From Candidatus Eremiobacter antarcticus (lineage in GTDB: Bacteria > Vulcanimicrobiota > Vulcanimicrobiia > Eremiobacterales > Eremiobacteraceae), in the NCBI GenBank assembly GCA_003244105.1, contig QHBK01000014.1:1-64000 (forward strand): 64,000 nucleotides of DNA, given 5' to 3'. The notes beneath the pieces are model-generated. The model did not search any database. It was not told the DNA's origin and was given only the letters and a program-made list of their open reading frames with translations. The position numbers were made by a program, and so were the translations under genes. Position 1 is the first letter of the stretch, and the number at the start of each line of letters is the position of its first letter. Positions 23,935 through 33,100 of the stretch are shown in pieces.

Positions 23935-24801
23935 GTGGCAGAACGCGAACTCCGCTGTTCCATCGTGATCGCCACCCGCAACCGCGTCGCTTCTCTGCTG
24001 CGGACGCTTGAGGAGCTGACCGCGTTGGAGGAGAGCTTTCCGATAATCGTCGTGGACAACGACTCGGGCGACGGCACGCCGAAAGCCGTCCAAAGTTCCT
24101 TTCCTCAGGTGAACTGCATCGCTCTCCGCGATAACCTGGGCGCTGCGGCGCGCACCATCGGCTGTCGAAAAGCGGTCACGCGTTATGTCGGCTTCAGCGA
24201 CGACGATTCTTGGTGGACGCGGGGATCGCTCACGCGAGCGGCTGACATCCTGGACGCATATCCCACGGTGGCGCTGTTGGCCGCACGCGTGCTGGTCGGT
24301 CCGCAGGAGCAGCTGGATCCCACCTGCGCGCTGATGTCCAGGAGCCCGTTGTCAGGGGGAAGGACGCTTCCCGGCCGCCGTGTTTTGGGATTCCTGGCCG
24401 CGGCTGGCTTCGTCAGGCGTTCTGCGTTCTTGGATGTTCGCGGTTTCCATCGCAAGTACCGCATCGGCGGTGAAGAGGAGCTCTTGTCCATCGATCTGGC
24501 GGCTGCCGGGTGGGACCTTATCTACGTCGATAGCGTGACCGCCCATCACTATCCGCAAAAGTCCAACCGCGATGAGCGCGCACGGCGGCGTCTGATGCTG
24601 CGCAACGCGCTCTGGACCGCTTGGCTGCGACGTCCGTTGCCGACCGCTCTGCGCCGGACTGCGACGCTCGTAAAAGAGGCGGCGGACGATCCCGTCGTCA
24701 GCGCCGGCGTGGTGGACGCGATCAAGGGACTCCCGTGGGTGCTCCTGCAACGCAGACCCGTGCCGGCCGAGGTCGAAACCGCGTTACAGATGCTGGGTTG
24801 A
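23935..24801 (+). CDS. Family 2 glycosyltransferase
   Basis: 288 residues. CSIVIATRNRVASLLRTLEEL opens a GT-A fold, IVVDNDSGDGT is the nucleotide-binding strand, and FSDDDSWW carries the DxD-like metal site. GGEEELLSIDLAAAGW suits the acceptor region. It probably transfers a sugar in cell-surface glycan synthesis. The start is GTG at 23935. No polysaccharide cluster surrounds it. Confidence 0.87.
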   Translation: MAERELRCSIVIATRNRVASLLRTLEELTALEESFPIIVVDNDSGDGTPKAVQSSFPQVNCIALRDNLGAAARTIGCRKAVTRYVGFSDDDSWWTRGSLTRAADILDAYPTVALLAARVLVGPQEQLDPTCALMSRSPLSGGRTLPGRRVLGFLAAAGFVRRSAFLDVRGFHRKYRIGGEEELLSIDLAAAGWDLIYVDSVTAHHYPQKSNRDERARRRLMLRNALWTAWLRRPLPTALRRTATLVKEAADDPVVSAGVVDAIKGLPWVLLQRRPVPAEVETALQMLG

Positions 24802-24819
24802 CGAAGGTGCGGCCCTAAG

Positions 24820-25308
24820 CTAACGTAGGCGTCGCACGGCGATGCGCGCCAGCGTCACGAGCGCGTCGTTGCTGGGCTGACCGTTCTCAGGCACGAGCTT
24901 GATCGAAACGCTGCGGCCGTGCGTCGTGACGAAGATCGCGCCGTCGAACATCTCCGCTGAATCTCCCACGCCGTGGACTTTCACCGTCTCTCCCATCAGC
25001 TGCGGCTCTACCAGGGGATTGGTCCCGAGAAAGCTCGAGCCGTACTCCGGCAACGTCACGATGACCGAGCCGTCCGCCGCGGCGTATGTGCAGACAATGC
25101 CCGCGCCCTTCGGCATGTGATAGCGTTCTTGCGTGGGCGCAGCCACATGCCAGGCGGTGACACTCGCAATGTCCGAGCTCTTGAGCACGGAACAAGGCGC
25201 GGGCCGCGGTGGCACAAAGCGCGCTTGGGGCTGAGCGCGCGCGCCAAGCCCTGATGCGGCGATTGCCGCAGCCGCCGTGATGAGCCCCAGGCAAATCGCT
25301 CTCCGCAA
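24820..25308 (-). CDS. Exported protein of unknown function
   Basis: 162 residues. A signal peptide with an Ala-rich hydrophobic core ends near LGARAQP; the mature domain of about 135 residues has two Cys about 30 apart (APCSVL and GIVCTYAAADG), suggesting a disulfide. The layout (Cys-rich start, central VIVTLPEYGS, HGVGDSAEMFDG) resembles DUF3558-like mycobacterial lipoproteins in outline, but I would not assign it. TTG start, uncertain. Confidence 0.65.
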   Translation of the reverse strand: MRRAICLGLITAAAAIAASGLGARAQPQARFVPPRPAPCSVLKSSDIASVTAWHVAAPTQERYHMPKGAGIVCTYAAADGSVIVTLPEYGSSFLGTNPLVEPQLMGETVKVHGVGDSAEMFDGAIFVTTHGRSVSIKLVPENGQPSNDALVTLARIAVRRLR

Positions 25309-25335
25309 TGGGGACGCTCGAGCTGCTCGCTGCCG

Positions 25336-25908
25336 CTACGTCGTCGGCTTAGGAGACGGGGCTGGGCGAATCGGCGAGCCGGTCGGGGAAGGCCCAGTCA
25401 CGGGGCGCGAGCTGTTGGGTGAAGGAGCCGGCCGAATGGGGGATCCTGTCGGAGCAGCTCCGTTCGCTCGGGCGGACTTCGACAAGTCGGCACAGCTCAC
25501 GTAGACGTTCGCTTTTTCGGCCGATTGGTGGATGTTCACCGCATAGCTGCCCGACATCAATTCGTTTAAGCTCGCATTCACCGTGGTCGATGACGTGCCG
25601 TTGACCACAGGGTTGAGCGCATATTTCGGCGCCGGATCGAGATGCGCGCAGGTCCCCTGATGAATGTGCGCGGGTTGAGTCGCCGACGCCGGCATGCCGG
25701 TCACGTTGATGAGAACGATCGTCTGATTGTCCGCCGTGGCGCTGAGGTTCACGGTTCCGACCTCGCCCGAATTGTTCTGCGCATTGAGAATCGCCGTGAC
25801 CGCGCTGGTGTTGGTGTTGGTGTTGGTGTTTTGGCTTGTCTGATTGCCGCCCGAGCACTGATCGAGCAAGAGAAACAGCGCTACGACGATCGCGATCGCG
25901 AGATTCAT
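25336..25908 (-). CDS. Exported CHRD-like small beta-sandwich protein
   Basis: 190 residues. The hydrophobic N-terminus is followed by Cys (DQCSGG, a poor lipobox), an Asn/Thr-rich linker and a domain with HIHQGTCAHLDPAP, LMSGSYAVNIHQS and YVSCADL. This resembles CHRD or copper-zinc superoxide-dismutase-like domains, with His/Cys pairs that could bind metal. The C-terminal tail is Pro/Ser-rich with a repeated GSPIRPAPSP unit. GAGGAG lies 6 nt before the ATG at 25908. Confidence 0.7.
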   Translation of the reverse strand: MNLAIAIVVALFLLLDQCSGGNQTSQNTNTNTNTSAVTAILNAQNNSGEVGTVNLSATADNQTIVLINVTGMPASATQPAHIHQGTCAHLDPAPKYALNPVVNGTSSTTVNASLNELMSGSYAVNIHQSAEKANVYVSCADLSKSARANGAAPTGSPIRPAPSPNSSRPVTGPSPTGSPIRPAPSPKPTT

Positions 25909-26013
25909 GATACGCTCCTCGACGTCAGGTGAAGTGAGAGGCTTTGCTTCTCCCTTACCCTTTGCGGCGAGCTCCTAAAAGGTACATCAAGTGCGCGCTC
26001 GGTCGCTTAGTCT

Positions 26014-26697
26014 CTACGTCGTGGATTCACCCTCATGCGCGGAAGCGGTCGCCTCGAGCGTGGACCGTACGCTCGAGGGCAGCATGTAGTACAACGCGAC
26101 GCAGGCGAATAGGCCGATCGCGGACGTGGGGGACAAGAATGCCACGAGCGTCCCCAGCGCGTATACGACAAAGCCCACCGTGTTCCAGGCCGTACGGCTG
26201 CGCAAGAACCCTGTGATGCTGCCTCGCTGTCCGTGCCCCAGGGTTGCGACGTACCAAAGGATGTTGAAGCATATTGAAATGGCCAGCAGCGTCAGCCCGA
26301 AGTAGACCACGCTCGATGTCAGAGGCCCATACCGCCCTATGAGCAGCGTCGGGAATGGCAAGAACGCCACGAACATCAAGAGGGCGAGGTTCGCGATGAG
26401 CCCGCCGTACGATACGTGCGGCACGTTGTGGAACAGCGCGTAATGGTTGAACCACATGATGCCGATGGTCGCGAAGCTGGCGAAATACACGAGGTACTGA
26501 TGCGAGAGCGCGAGCAGGGCGGCCGTCATGGCGGCATCGTTCACGCGGGCCAGCTCCGGCGCGCGGAATTCGAGGACCAACAGCGTGATCGCGATCGCGA
26601 AGACGCCGTCGCTGAAAGCTTCGAATCTCCCCTTTGCGATTGAGATGCCGTTCGAAGACTTCCCGGATGTCAGATCTGCCACATCCACGTGTTCCAA
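26014..26697 (-). CDS. TMEM175-family potassium channel protein
   Basis: 227 residues with six predicted membrane helices. The first helix carries RFEAFSDGVFAIAITLLVLE, the RxxxFSD hallmark of the TMEM175/DUF1211 family, whose bacterial members form tetrameric K+ channels. Loops are short and the C-terminus is soluble. The start is uncertain: a TTG at 26697 or GTG codons 3 and 5 codons later, all within the 3' end of the upstream peptide-binding gene. The overlap suggests coupled translation. Confidence 0.87.
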   Translation of the reverse strand: MEHVDVADLTSGKSSNGISIAKGRFEAFSDGVFAIAITLLVLEFRAPELARVNDAAMTAALLALSHQYLVYFASFATIGIMWFNHYALFHNVPHVSYGGLIANLALLMFVAFLPFPTLLIGRYGPLTSSVVYFGLTLLAISICFNILWYVATLGHGQRGSITGFLRSRTAWNTVGFVVYALGTLVAFLSPTSAIGLFACVALYYMLPSSVRSTLEATASAHEGESTT

Positions 26698-28316
26698 AAC
26701 GGCGACGCCACATGCGCGGGCACGAAGTTGCGAAGGTTGGAATTCACGGCGAAATCATAGCGCTCGAACCAAAGCGGCAGGATCGGCAGCTCACTGGCCA
26801 AGATGTTTTGTACTTGGGCGTACGCAGCCTTGCGAGTCGCTTCGACGTTGCTGCGCAACGCCGCCTCTTCCGCCTGGTCGAGCGCGCGATCGCAGAAACG
26901 GTAGACGTTTTCGCCGGCCGGTGGCTGCCAGCGGCACTCGAACAGCACCGACTCGTCCGGATCGGCACCGTTTGCGAAACTTTCCAACACGGCGTCATAG
27001 TGTCCGGTCATCTCCACTCCGCCGTCGGGCAAGGATGCGAAGAGAATGTTCGACGGATACGACTTGATGTCGCTGTCGACACCCACCTGGCGCCATTGCG
27101 CTTGGAGCAGCTCCCGCGCCTGGATCGACACGGAATCGCCGGAAGCCCCCGCCAGGTTGAGGCGCAGTGCGGAACCGCCTTTGCGACGCACGCCGTCGGC
27201 CCCCAGATGCCACCCTGCCGCTTCCAGAAGCGCCGTCGCTCGCCGCGGGTCGTACGCATACTGCGGCAAGTTGTCGGCGTGAGCCCAGGAAAACCGCGGC
27301 TGATCGCTGTCGGTGATGATGTCGGCGCCGAGCGCGACCTTTACGTTGAGCGCGCGCTTATCGGTCGCTAACGCGATCGCCCTTCGCACGCGCACGTCGG
27401 ACAAGAGATCGCTCCGTGTGTTGAAGCCGATATCCACGTAGCGCGTGAACGGTGAGGAGACGATGGTCACCCCCTCGCGGCCTCGCAACGTCTTGGCGAC
27501 TATGTGAGGAACGCGAAAGTACAGATCGAGTTCGTGCGTGCGCATCAGAGTGGCCAGCGTGTTGTCGTTCGGCACGATGCGCATGTCAATCTGTTTGAGT
27601 CGCGGGCGCCCGCGCCAGTAGCCGGCATTCGCCTCGAACCGGATCAGGTTATGCGGCTCGTATCGCACGACTCGGTATGGACCGGTTCCCAGCGGCATCG
27701 TATTGAAGGCCGCGTGATTGACGTCGTGATACCGCGCGAGCATGTGCTTTGGAAGCACGCAGTACGGATAGCTCGCGGAGACGCTCAAAAAGATCGACAC
27801 GAACGGGGCATATGGGCGTCTGAGACGAACGATCACCGTATCGTCTGAGCGTCTCTCGATGGACTGGATGAGCTCGTAGCCGACACGGCTGGGAACTGGG
27901 TTATCCGCGTTCATGACGGCGCGCCACGTGAAGATCACGTCGTCCGCAGTGAAAGGAGCGCCGTCATGCCAGCGGACTCCGTGACGCAACCGGTACACGA
28001 TTGTCCGGCCGTCTTTGCTGATGCCGCCGTTCTCCAGGCTCGGCACAGCGACGGCCAGCTCCGGCAGAGGATGGTTCCGATCGTCGATGCCGATGAGATA
28101 GCCGGCCCAAAACATGGAGATGTCGACGTCGATCTCTTGCTGCGCCAGCAGCGGGTTGAGAGTGTCCGGTTCCTGACGCACGCCGATCCGTAAGACGCCC
28201 GGAATCGTCCAGGATTGCGTTCGGCGAAGCGACGCTTGCGGCGACGAGCGGGTGCAGCTCACGCACAAGCTCATGGTTGCAACAGCCAAGAGGACAATGG
28301 CGAAGAATCTCGGCAT
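26670..28316 (-). CDS. ABC-transporter peptide/oligopeptide-binding lipoprotein (SBP family 5)
   Basis: About 548 residues. The signal peptide ends in a lipobox (SLCVSC), so the mature protein is anchored at the membrane surface. RIGVRQEPDTLNPLL, YRLRHGVRWHDGAPFTADDVIFTWRA and MPLGTGPYRVVRYE are signatures of DppA/OppA-type solute-binding proteins. It probably captures peptides or related solutes, but no permease or ATPase genes lie nearby, so it is an orphan. The ATG at 28316 has AAGG upstream; a GTG 10 codons earlier is less likely. Confidence 0.93.
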   Translation of the reverse strand: MPRFFAIVLLAVATMSLCVSCTRSSPQASLRRTQSWTIPGVLRIGVRQEPDTLNPLLAQQEIDVDISMFWAGYLIGIDDRNHPLPELAVAVPSLENGGISKDGRTIVYRLRHGVRWHDGAPFTADDVIFTWRAVMNADNPVPSRVGYELIQSIERRSDDTVIVRLRRPYAPFVSIFLSVSASYPYCVLPKHMLARYHDVNHAAFNTMPLGTGPYRVVRYEPHNLIRFEANAGYWRGRPRLKQIDMRIVPNDNTLATLMRTHELDLYFRVPHIVAKTLRGREGVTIVSSPFTRYVDIGFNTRSDLLSDVRVRRAIALATDKRALNVKVALGADIITDSDQPRFSWAHADNLPQYAYDPRRATALLEAAGWHLGADGVRRKGGSALRLNLAGASGDSVSIQARELLQAQWRQVGVDSDIKSYPSNILFASLPDGGVEMTGHYDAVLESFANGADPDESVLFECRWQPPAGENVYRFCDRALDQAEEAALRSNVEATRKAAYAQVQNILASELPILPLWFERYDFAVNSNLRNFVPAHVASPFWNTWMWQI

Positions 28317-28431
28317 CGAAGGCCTTGCTTGCACGGTCAGACGCACGAGTCTTCCCGCGTCGTAGTCAGGCGTCAGTCCGCAAGGATACGATGATAGTGT
28401 TTGCTTGGGTGCGAACGCCTCACATCATAGC

Positions 28432-28515
28432 GGGCACGTGGCGGAACAGGCAGACGCGACGGACTTAAAATCCGTTGGCCGAAAGGCCATGTGGGTTCGC
28501 CCCCCGCCGTGCCCA
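28432..28515 (+). tRNA. tRNA-Leu (TAA)
   Basis: A complete class II tRNA. The acceptor stem GGGCACG pairs with CGTGCCC and the discriminator base is A. The anticodon arm ACGGA-CTTAAAA-TCCGT gives anticodon TAA. A long variable arm (GGCC-GAAA-GGCC) and a T arm with GGTTCGC follow. The 3' CCA is not encoded. Confidence 0.97.
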
Positions 28516-28535
28516 GTTGTTGGAAAGGCGCCTTC

Positions 28536-28706
28536 TTAACGCAGTCTAGAAAAGGCGCGCTGTTGCTTGGGCAGCCGCAGACGGTGTCTGATGATCGCGA
28601 GCGCTTTGGTGAAGCGGCCGCGCACGGCGCAATCGAAGCACACCGCGTAGTCTTCCATGTTGAAGGTGTCTTCCGAGGCCTTTTTGCAGGTGTCGCAGAC
28701 GGTCAT
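28536..28706 (-). CDS. Tiny zinc-ribbon-like protein, 56 residues
   Basis: Translated by hand from the minus strand: MTVCDTCKKASEDTF..., then YAVCFDCAVRGRF and a basic C-terminal helix (KALAIIRHRLRLPKQQR). The paired CDTC and CFDC motifs 19 residues apart suit one bound zinc. GGGGAG lies just before the ATG at 28706. It is probably cytoplasmic, and a nucleic-acid or ribosome partner is plausible given the basic tail; I know no family for it. It sits between tRNA-Leu and a possibly structured RNA region and is too short for most gene finders. Confidence 0.7.
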   Translation of the reverse strand: MTVCDTCKKASEDTFNMEDYAVCFDCAVRGRFTKALAIIRHRLRLPKQQRAFSRLR

Positions 28707-28718
28707 ATCTCCCCTATC

Positions 28719-28825
28719 GGCACTCCAAGGAGGGGAGGTGAACGGTACAATCCTCGAGCGAGGTCTGCTAGCCAGAGCGGGTGGGTTGCAAGGCTCAACC
28801 GGTGAGAGTGCCTGCCTGCTTTTGC
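28719..28825 (+). ncRNA. Possible structured RNA with closing stem and three internal hairpins (unassigned)
   Basis: A 7-bp closing stem (GGCACTC at 28719-28725 with GAGTGCC at 28806-28812) encloses CCTC-GAGC-GAGG (28752-28763), TCTG-CTAGC-CAGA (28764-28776) and GGTTG-CAAGGCT-CAACC (28784-28800). TGCCTGCTTTT follows. The fold recalls a cloverleaf, but the arms do not fit tRNA geometry. It does not match the tmRNA, SRP, RNase P, 6S or common riboswitch signatures I know. Stems were found by eye and could be chance in GC-rich DNA. Confidence 0.3.
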
Positions 28826-29016
28826 GCCAAGCGCCTGCCTAAAGCCTGCGCTTGCTCGGAGCAGTGTTCCGAACCCATGGATCCGCCAGACGAGCGCTGT
28901 TATGCAATAAGGGCTCCTTCTGGACTATCCGGACATTGAAATCCCGCGCAAGATTTTTAACAGAGGCGGCGAAACACCGAAATCTTGCGCTTTCTTTGAG
29001 AGCGGGAGTCAAAACC
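28826..29016 (+). promoter_or_regulatory. Leader of the Rieske oxygenase gene with a perfect 11-bp inverted repeat
   Basis: GCGCAAGATTT at 28946-28956 pairs exactly with AAATCTTGCGC at 28980-28990, enclosing a 23-nt loop. TTTCTTT follows directly, and then GGGAG 8 nt before the ATG at 29017. A perfect hairpin followed by a T-rich run this close to the start codon suggests either an attenuator-type terminator or an operator for a dimeric repressor. No gene is apparent in this stretch. Confidence 0.55.
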
Positions 29017-30141
29017 ATGGCCGTCTACGCGAAAACCAGCGTACCCCCGCGCGCCCGCACCCTGCCGGGCCGTTATTACACGTCCGCAGATGTGCATCAA
29101 AAGGAACGAGAGCGGATTTTCACCCGACGCTGGTTATGCGTCGGACGGGAAGAGCAGATCCGCAACAAAGGCGACTATTTTCTCGCCGAGAGCGCAGGCG
29201 AAAGCATCATCGTCGTGCGTGGTACGGACGGCCAGGCCCGCGCGTTTTTCAACGTCTGCCGCCATCGCGGCACGCGCATGTGCGAAGTGCCGAGCGGCAC
29301 GTTTGCGGGAGCGATCATGTGCCCGTACCACGCCTGGACGTACGCGCTGGATGGCAAACTCACGGCAGCGCGCAACATGCAAGACCTCGAGGACTTCGAC
29401 AAGGCGGATTACCCGTTGCGCACCGTCGCGCTCGCGAACTGGGAGGGGTTTCTTTTCATCAACCTGACCCGCGAGGCGGATACCTTCGACCAGGACTTCT
29501 CCTCGCTCTTAGGCCGCTTCGCCCAATGGCGGATCGGTGAAACGCGCATCGCACGCAGCATCACCTATGAGCTATCGTGCAACTGGAAGCTCGTTTTTCA
29601 GAACTATTCCGAGTGCTATCACTGCCCGCTCATTCATCCGGCGCTGGACCGTCTGACGGCATCGACGAGCGGCCGCAACGACCTGATGCGGGGGCCCTTC
29701 CTAGGCGGATACATGACGCTGCGCGATCCGGGGACCAGCATGACCGTGAGCGGTCATACTGATCGTCCGCCGCTGGGAGAGGTCGCCGGTGACGAGCTGG
29801 ACCGCGTGTACTTCTACACGATCTTCCCCTCGATGCTGTTGAGCTTGCATCCCGACTACATCATGGCCCATCGTGTTTATCCGCTCGCGGTGAACCGCAC
29901 CAAGGTGGTGTGCGAGTGGTTGTTCGACGCTGACACGATGGCAAAGCCCGGTTTCGACCCGAGCGATGCGGTGGAGTTCTGGGATATGACGAACCGCCAG
30001 GACTGGCACGTCTGCGAGCTGTCACAGGCGGGCATCGAGTCGGTCGCATATGCGCCTGGTCCCTACTCCAACCAGGAAGGGCTGCTCTACGAGTTCGATC
30101 AGCACTACCTCGCCGCTCTGGGCCCGCCGCTTGACGCTTAA
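29017..30141 (+). CDS. Rieske [2Fe-2S] oxygenase, ring-hydroxylating alpha-subunit family
   Basis: 374 residues. The N-terminal Rieske domain has CRHRG and CPYHAW (Cys-X-His and Cys-X2-His cluster ligands). The C-terminal catalytic domain has NYSECYHCPLIHP, which supplies the two His of the mononuclear iron site, and a late Asp-rich segment. It hydroxylates or demethylates an organic substrate with O2. Overall it resembles glycine-betaine/carnitine-type oxygenases as much as aromatic dioxygenases, so the substrate is open. GGGAG lies 8 nt before the ATG. No reductase or ferredoxin gene is adjacent; the next gene overlaps by 11 nt. Confidence 0.9.
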   Translation: MAVYAKTSVPPRARTLPGRYYTSADVHQKERERIFTRRWLCVGREEQIRNKGDYFLAESAGESIIVVRGTDGQARAFFNVCRHRGTRMCEVPSGTFAGAIMCPYHAWTYALDGKLTAARNMQDLEDFDKADYPLRTVALANWEGFLFINLTREADTFDQDFSSLLGRFAQWRIGETRIARSITYELSCNWKLVFQNYSECYHCPLIHPALDRLTASTSGRNDLMRGPFLGGYMTLRDPGTSMTVSGHTDRPPLGEVAGDELDRVYFYTIFPSMLLSLHPDYIMAHRVYPLAVNRTKVVCEWLFDADTMAKPGFDPSDAVEFWDMTNRQDWHVCELSQAGIESVAYAPGPYSNQEGLLYEFDQHYLAALGPPLDA

Positions 30142-33100
30142 GCGATTCCGCCCACCCGGCGCAGGCCTGACGCGCTTTCGTGTCGGCCTGTTTTTTTGCG
30201 TCACCGCGATGCTGACACTGTGCGCAGTGCCGGCGCACGCGGCGTCGCCACGGACGTATTCGCTGTCGACGTTGCACTGGCGCTCTATCGGTCCGGCGGT
30301 GGCCGGGGGACGGGCTTCTGCAGTCGCGGGCAGCGACCGCGATCCGTATCTCTACTATTTCGGTGCCGCCGGCGGAGGCGTCTATCGCACGACGAACGGC
30401 GGCGTGACTTGGGATGACGTCTTCACCAAGCAACCCGTGGCCGCCGTGGGAGCGATCGCCGTCGCTCCTTCGAACAAAGACGTGGTCTGGGTCGGCACCG
30501 GGGAATCGAAACCCCGCAACGACGCGACGACCGGAGACGGCATCTGGCAAAGCACGAACGGCGCGAAGACCTGGATCCACCGCGGACTCGATCACTCTGC
30601 GATGATATCGAGGATCCTCATCGATCCGCGCGATCCCAATACCGTCCTCGCGGCAGTGCTCGGCGATCCGTACAACGACAATGAGGCGCGCGGCGTCTAC
30701 CGCACGAGCGACGGCGGCGTGAGCTGGCGCAAGACGCTGTACGCCGGGCCCGCCAGTGGTGCTTCGGATTTGGCGTGGGATGCGCGCGACGCAAAGCTGG
30801 TCTTCGCCGGCATCTGGCAATTGCGGCGGCGGCCATGGACGTTCACAAGCGGCGGTCCTGCCGATGGCCTCTATCGCTCGCGAGACGGAGGCCTCAGCTG
30901 GCAACACCTGTCCGGTCATGGCTTGCCGGGCGGCCTCATGGGCCGCATCGGCGTAGCGGTCGCGCCAAGCGATTCGCGGCGCGTCTATGCGCTGATACAA
31001 TCAACGGAAGGGGTGCTGTGGCGTTCCGATGATAGTGGAGACCATTGGCGCCTCATGAGCCGAGATACGCTCATCAATCAGCGGCCTTTCTACATGAGCC
31101 GCCTGGAAGTCGACCCGCGCAATCCAGACCACGTCTTCTTCTTGTCAGAAGATCTGCTGGAAACCAAAGACGGCGGCAAGACCTTCTCGTCTTTGACGAG
31201 TGAGACGCATCAAGACCACCACGCGATGTGGATCGCCTCGGACGGCCGGCGCATGATCGAAGCCAACGACGGCGGCGCTTTCATCTCACTGGACGCCGGC
31301 AAGATCTGGGATGTCCGTTACAACGTCAGCATCGCGCAAATCTATCACGTCGGATACGATCTGCAGAATCCGTACCACGTCTGCGGCGGCATGCAGGACA
31401 ACGATGCCTATTGCGGACCTTCGGATTCTTTGAACCCGCTGGGCATCCTCACTCGCGACTGGCGCGACGTGGGCAATGACGGCGACGGCTCCTGGGTCGT
31501 GCCCGACCTGCTCGACCCCAATCTGGTGTGGAACGTTGGAGTGCGTGATCTCAACGGACAGCTCGGCATCTTCAACCTCACTGCGCGGCAGAACTTCGAC
31601 ATCTCTCCCTACGTGCGCGACACGGGCGGTATAGCGCTCGCAGGCCTGCCGTACCGGCTGAACTGGGAAGCCCCGATCGCGCTTTCTCCGAAAGATCCGC
31701 ACATCGCGTACTTCGGCGCGAACGTCGTCTTCGAAACGCGCGACCGCGGACGCCACTGGCGCCAGATCAGCCCAGACTTGACGCGCAACGACGCCGCGCA
31801 TCAACAGGTGGCGGGCGGCCCGATCAACACCGACGTCTCTGGCGCCGAATTCTACGATACCATCTTGGATATCGCACCGTCGCCGCTCGATGCGAACGTC
31901 CTATGGGCGGGAACCGACGACGGGCTGGTGCAGGTCACGCGCGACGGCGGCGCCCACTGGAAAAACGTCACAATGACAGGAGTGGCGCCGCTCGGCCGCA
32001 TCGACGCGCTGGAGCCGTCGCCGAACTCTGCCGGCAGTCTCTTCGCCGTCGTCGACCGGCACCTCATGGGCGACGCGAAACCGTACCTCTTTGCGACCGA
32101 CGATTTCGGCGCCACGTGGCGCTCACTGTCCGGCGATCTGCCGCTCGACCAGTTCGCGCACGTCGTGCGCCAAGATCCGCGCAATCCGAACATATTGTAC
32201 GCCGGCTTGGAGCGCGGCATTTGGGTGAGCTTCAACGGCGGCGCGCACTGGCAAAATCTCAACTTGAACATGCCGGCGGTTTCGGTCCACGATGTCCGCG
32301 TCCAGCCGCAAGCCGACGACTTGGTCATCGCGACGCACGGCCGCGGCTTTTGGATCTTGGACGATGCATCGGTGCTCCAGAACCTCGTGCCTGTAGCTTT
32401 GAAGCCCGGCGTGACGCTGTTGGCGCCGCGCACCGCCTACAATTTTTTTCGCTGGTGGTCGACGGAGTACGGCAGCTCAGCCGGAGAGTGCTGCGCGCCG
32501 CAGAGCTACTTCGCGGGCGAGAACCCGCCGGCAGGAGCGCTCTTGACGTACTACTTGCCCCGCCGAGCGCGGCAGGCTCCCAAGCTCACGTTCGAAGATG
32601 ACCGAGGCGTAGAGATCGCTCACATGACAGCGGACAATCATCAGGGCATCAATCGCGTGGCGTGGAACCTCGGCGAAGATGCGCCCCCGTCATGGAAGAG
32701 CGCGCGCGATTGGAACAAGGGCCCGGACGTTGGGCCGGCCGTCATACCCGGGACGTATCGCGTTATCCTCTCGGTTGACGGCACGCGCGTGACGCAGGCG
32801 CTGACGGTGAAGCCGGATCCGCGCGCGCCGTGGACGCAAGCGGATTACGTCGAGCACCGCGACTTCTTGCGCGAGCTGTATGAGCAGTTCGGGCAGATCG
32901 ACGATGCACTGAACCGGCTCGACGAGCTCAACGTCAAGTTGCGGGCCCGTCTCGCGTCCCTGCGGGGAAGAGACGTTTCCGGTCACGATAGCCGAGCGGT
33001 GCAGGCCACGCTCGCAAGCGCCCAGTCCGTGGCGGCGCAGCTGTCATCTCACCCTGTCAATTCAGAGGACTCGCTTTTGCAAGCCGACGGGTTGCGCGAG

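Noticed and set aside
28719-28812. A second tRNA (cloverleaf-like closing stem)
   Set aside because: The arm positions, missing U8/A9 spacing and absence of a TTC-type loop do not fit a tRNA; listed instead as an unassigned structure.
29861-31000. 379-residue minus-strand open frame opposite the Rieske/propeller genes
   Set aside because: Low-complexity Arg/Ala composition, no ribosome-binding site, and it spans two clearly real genes.
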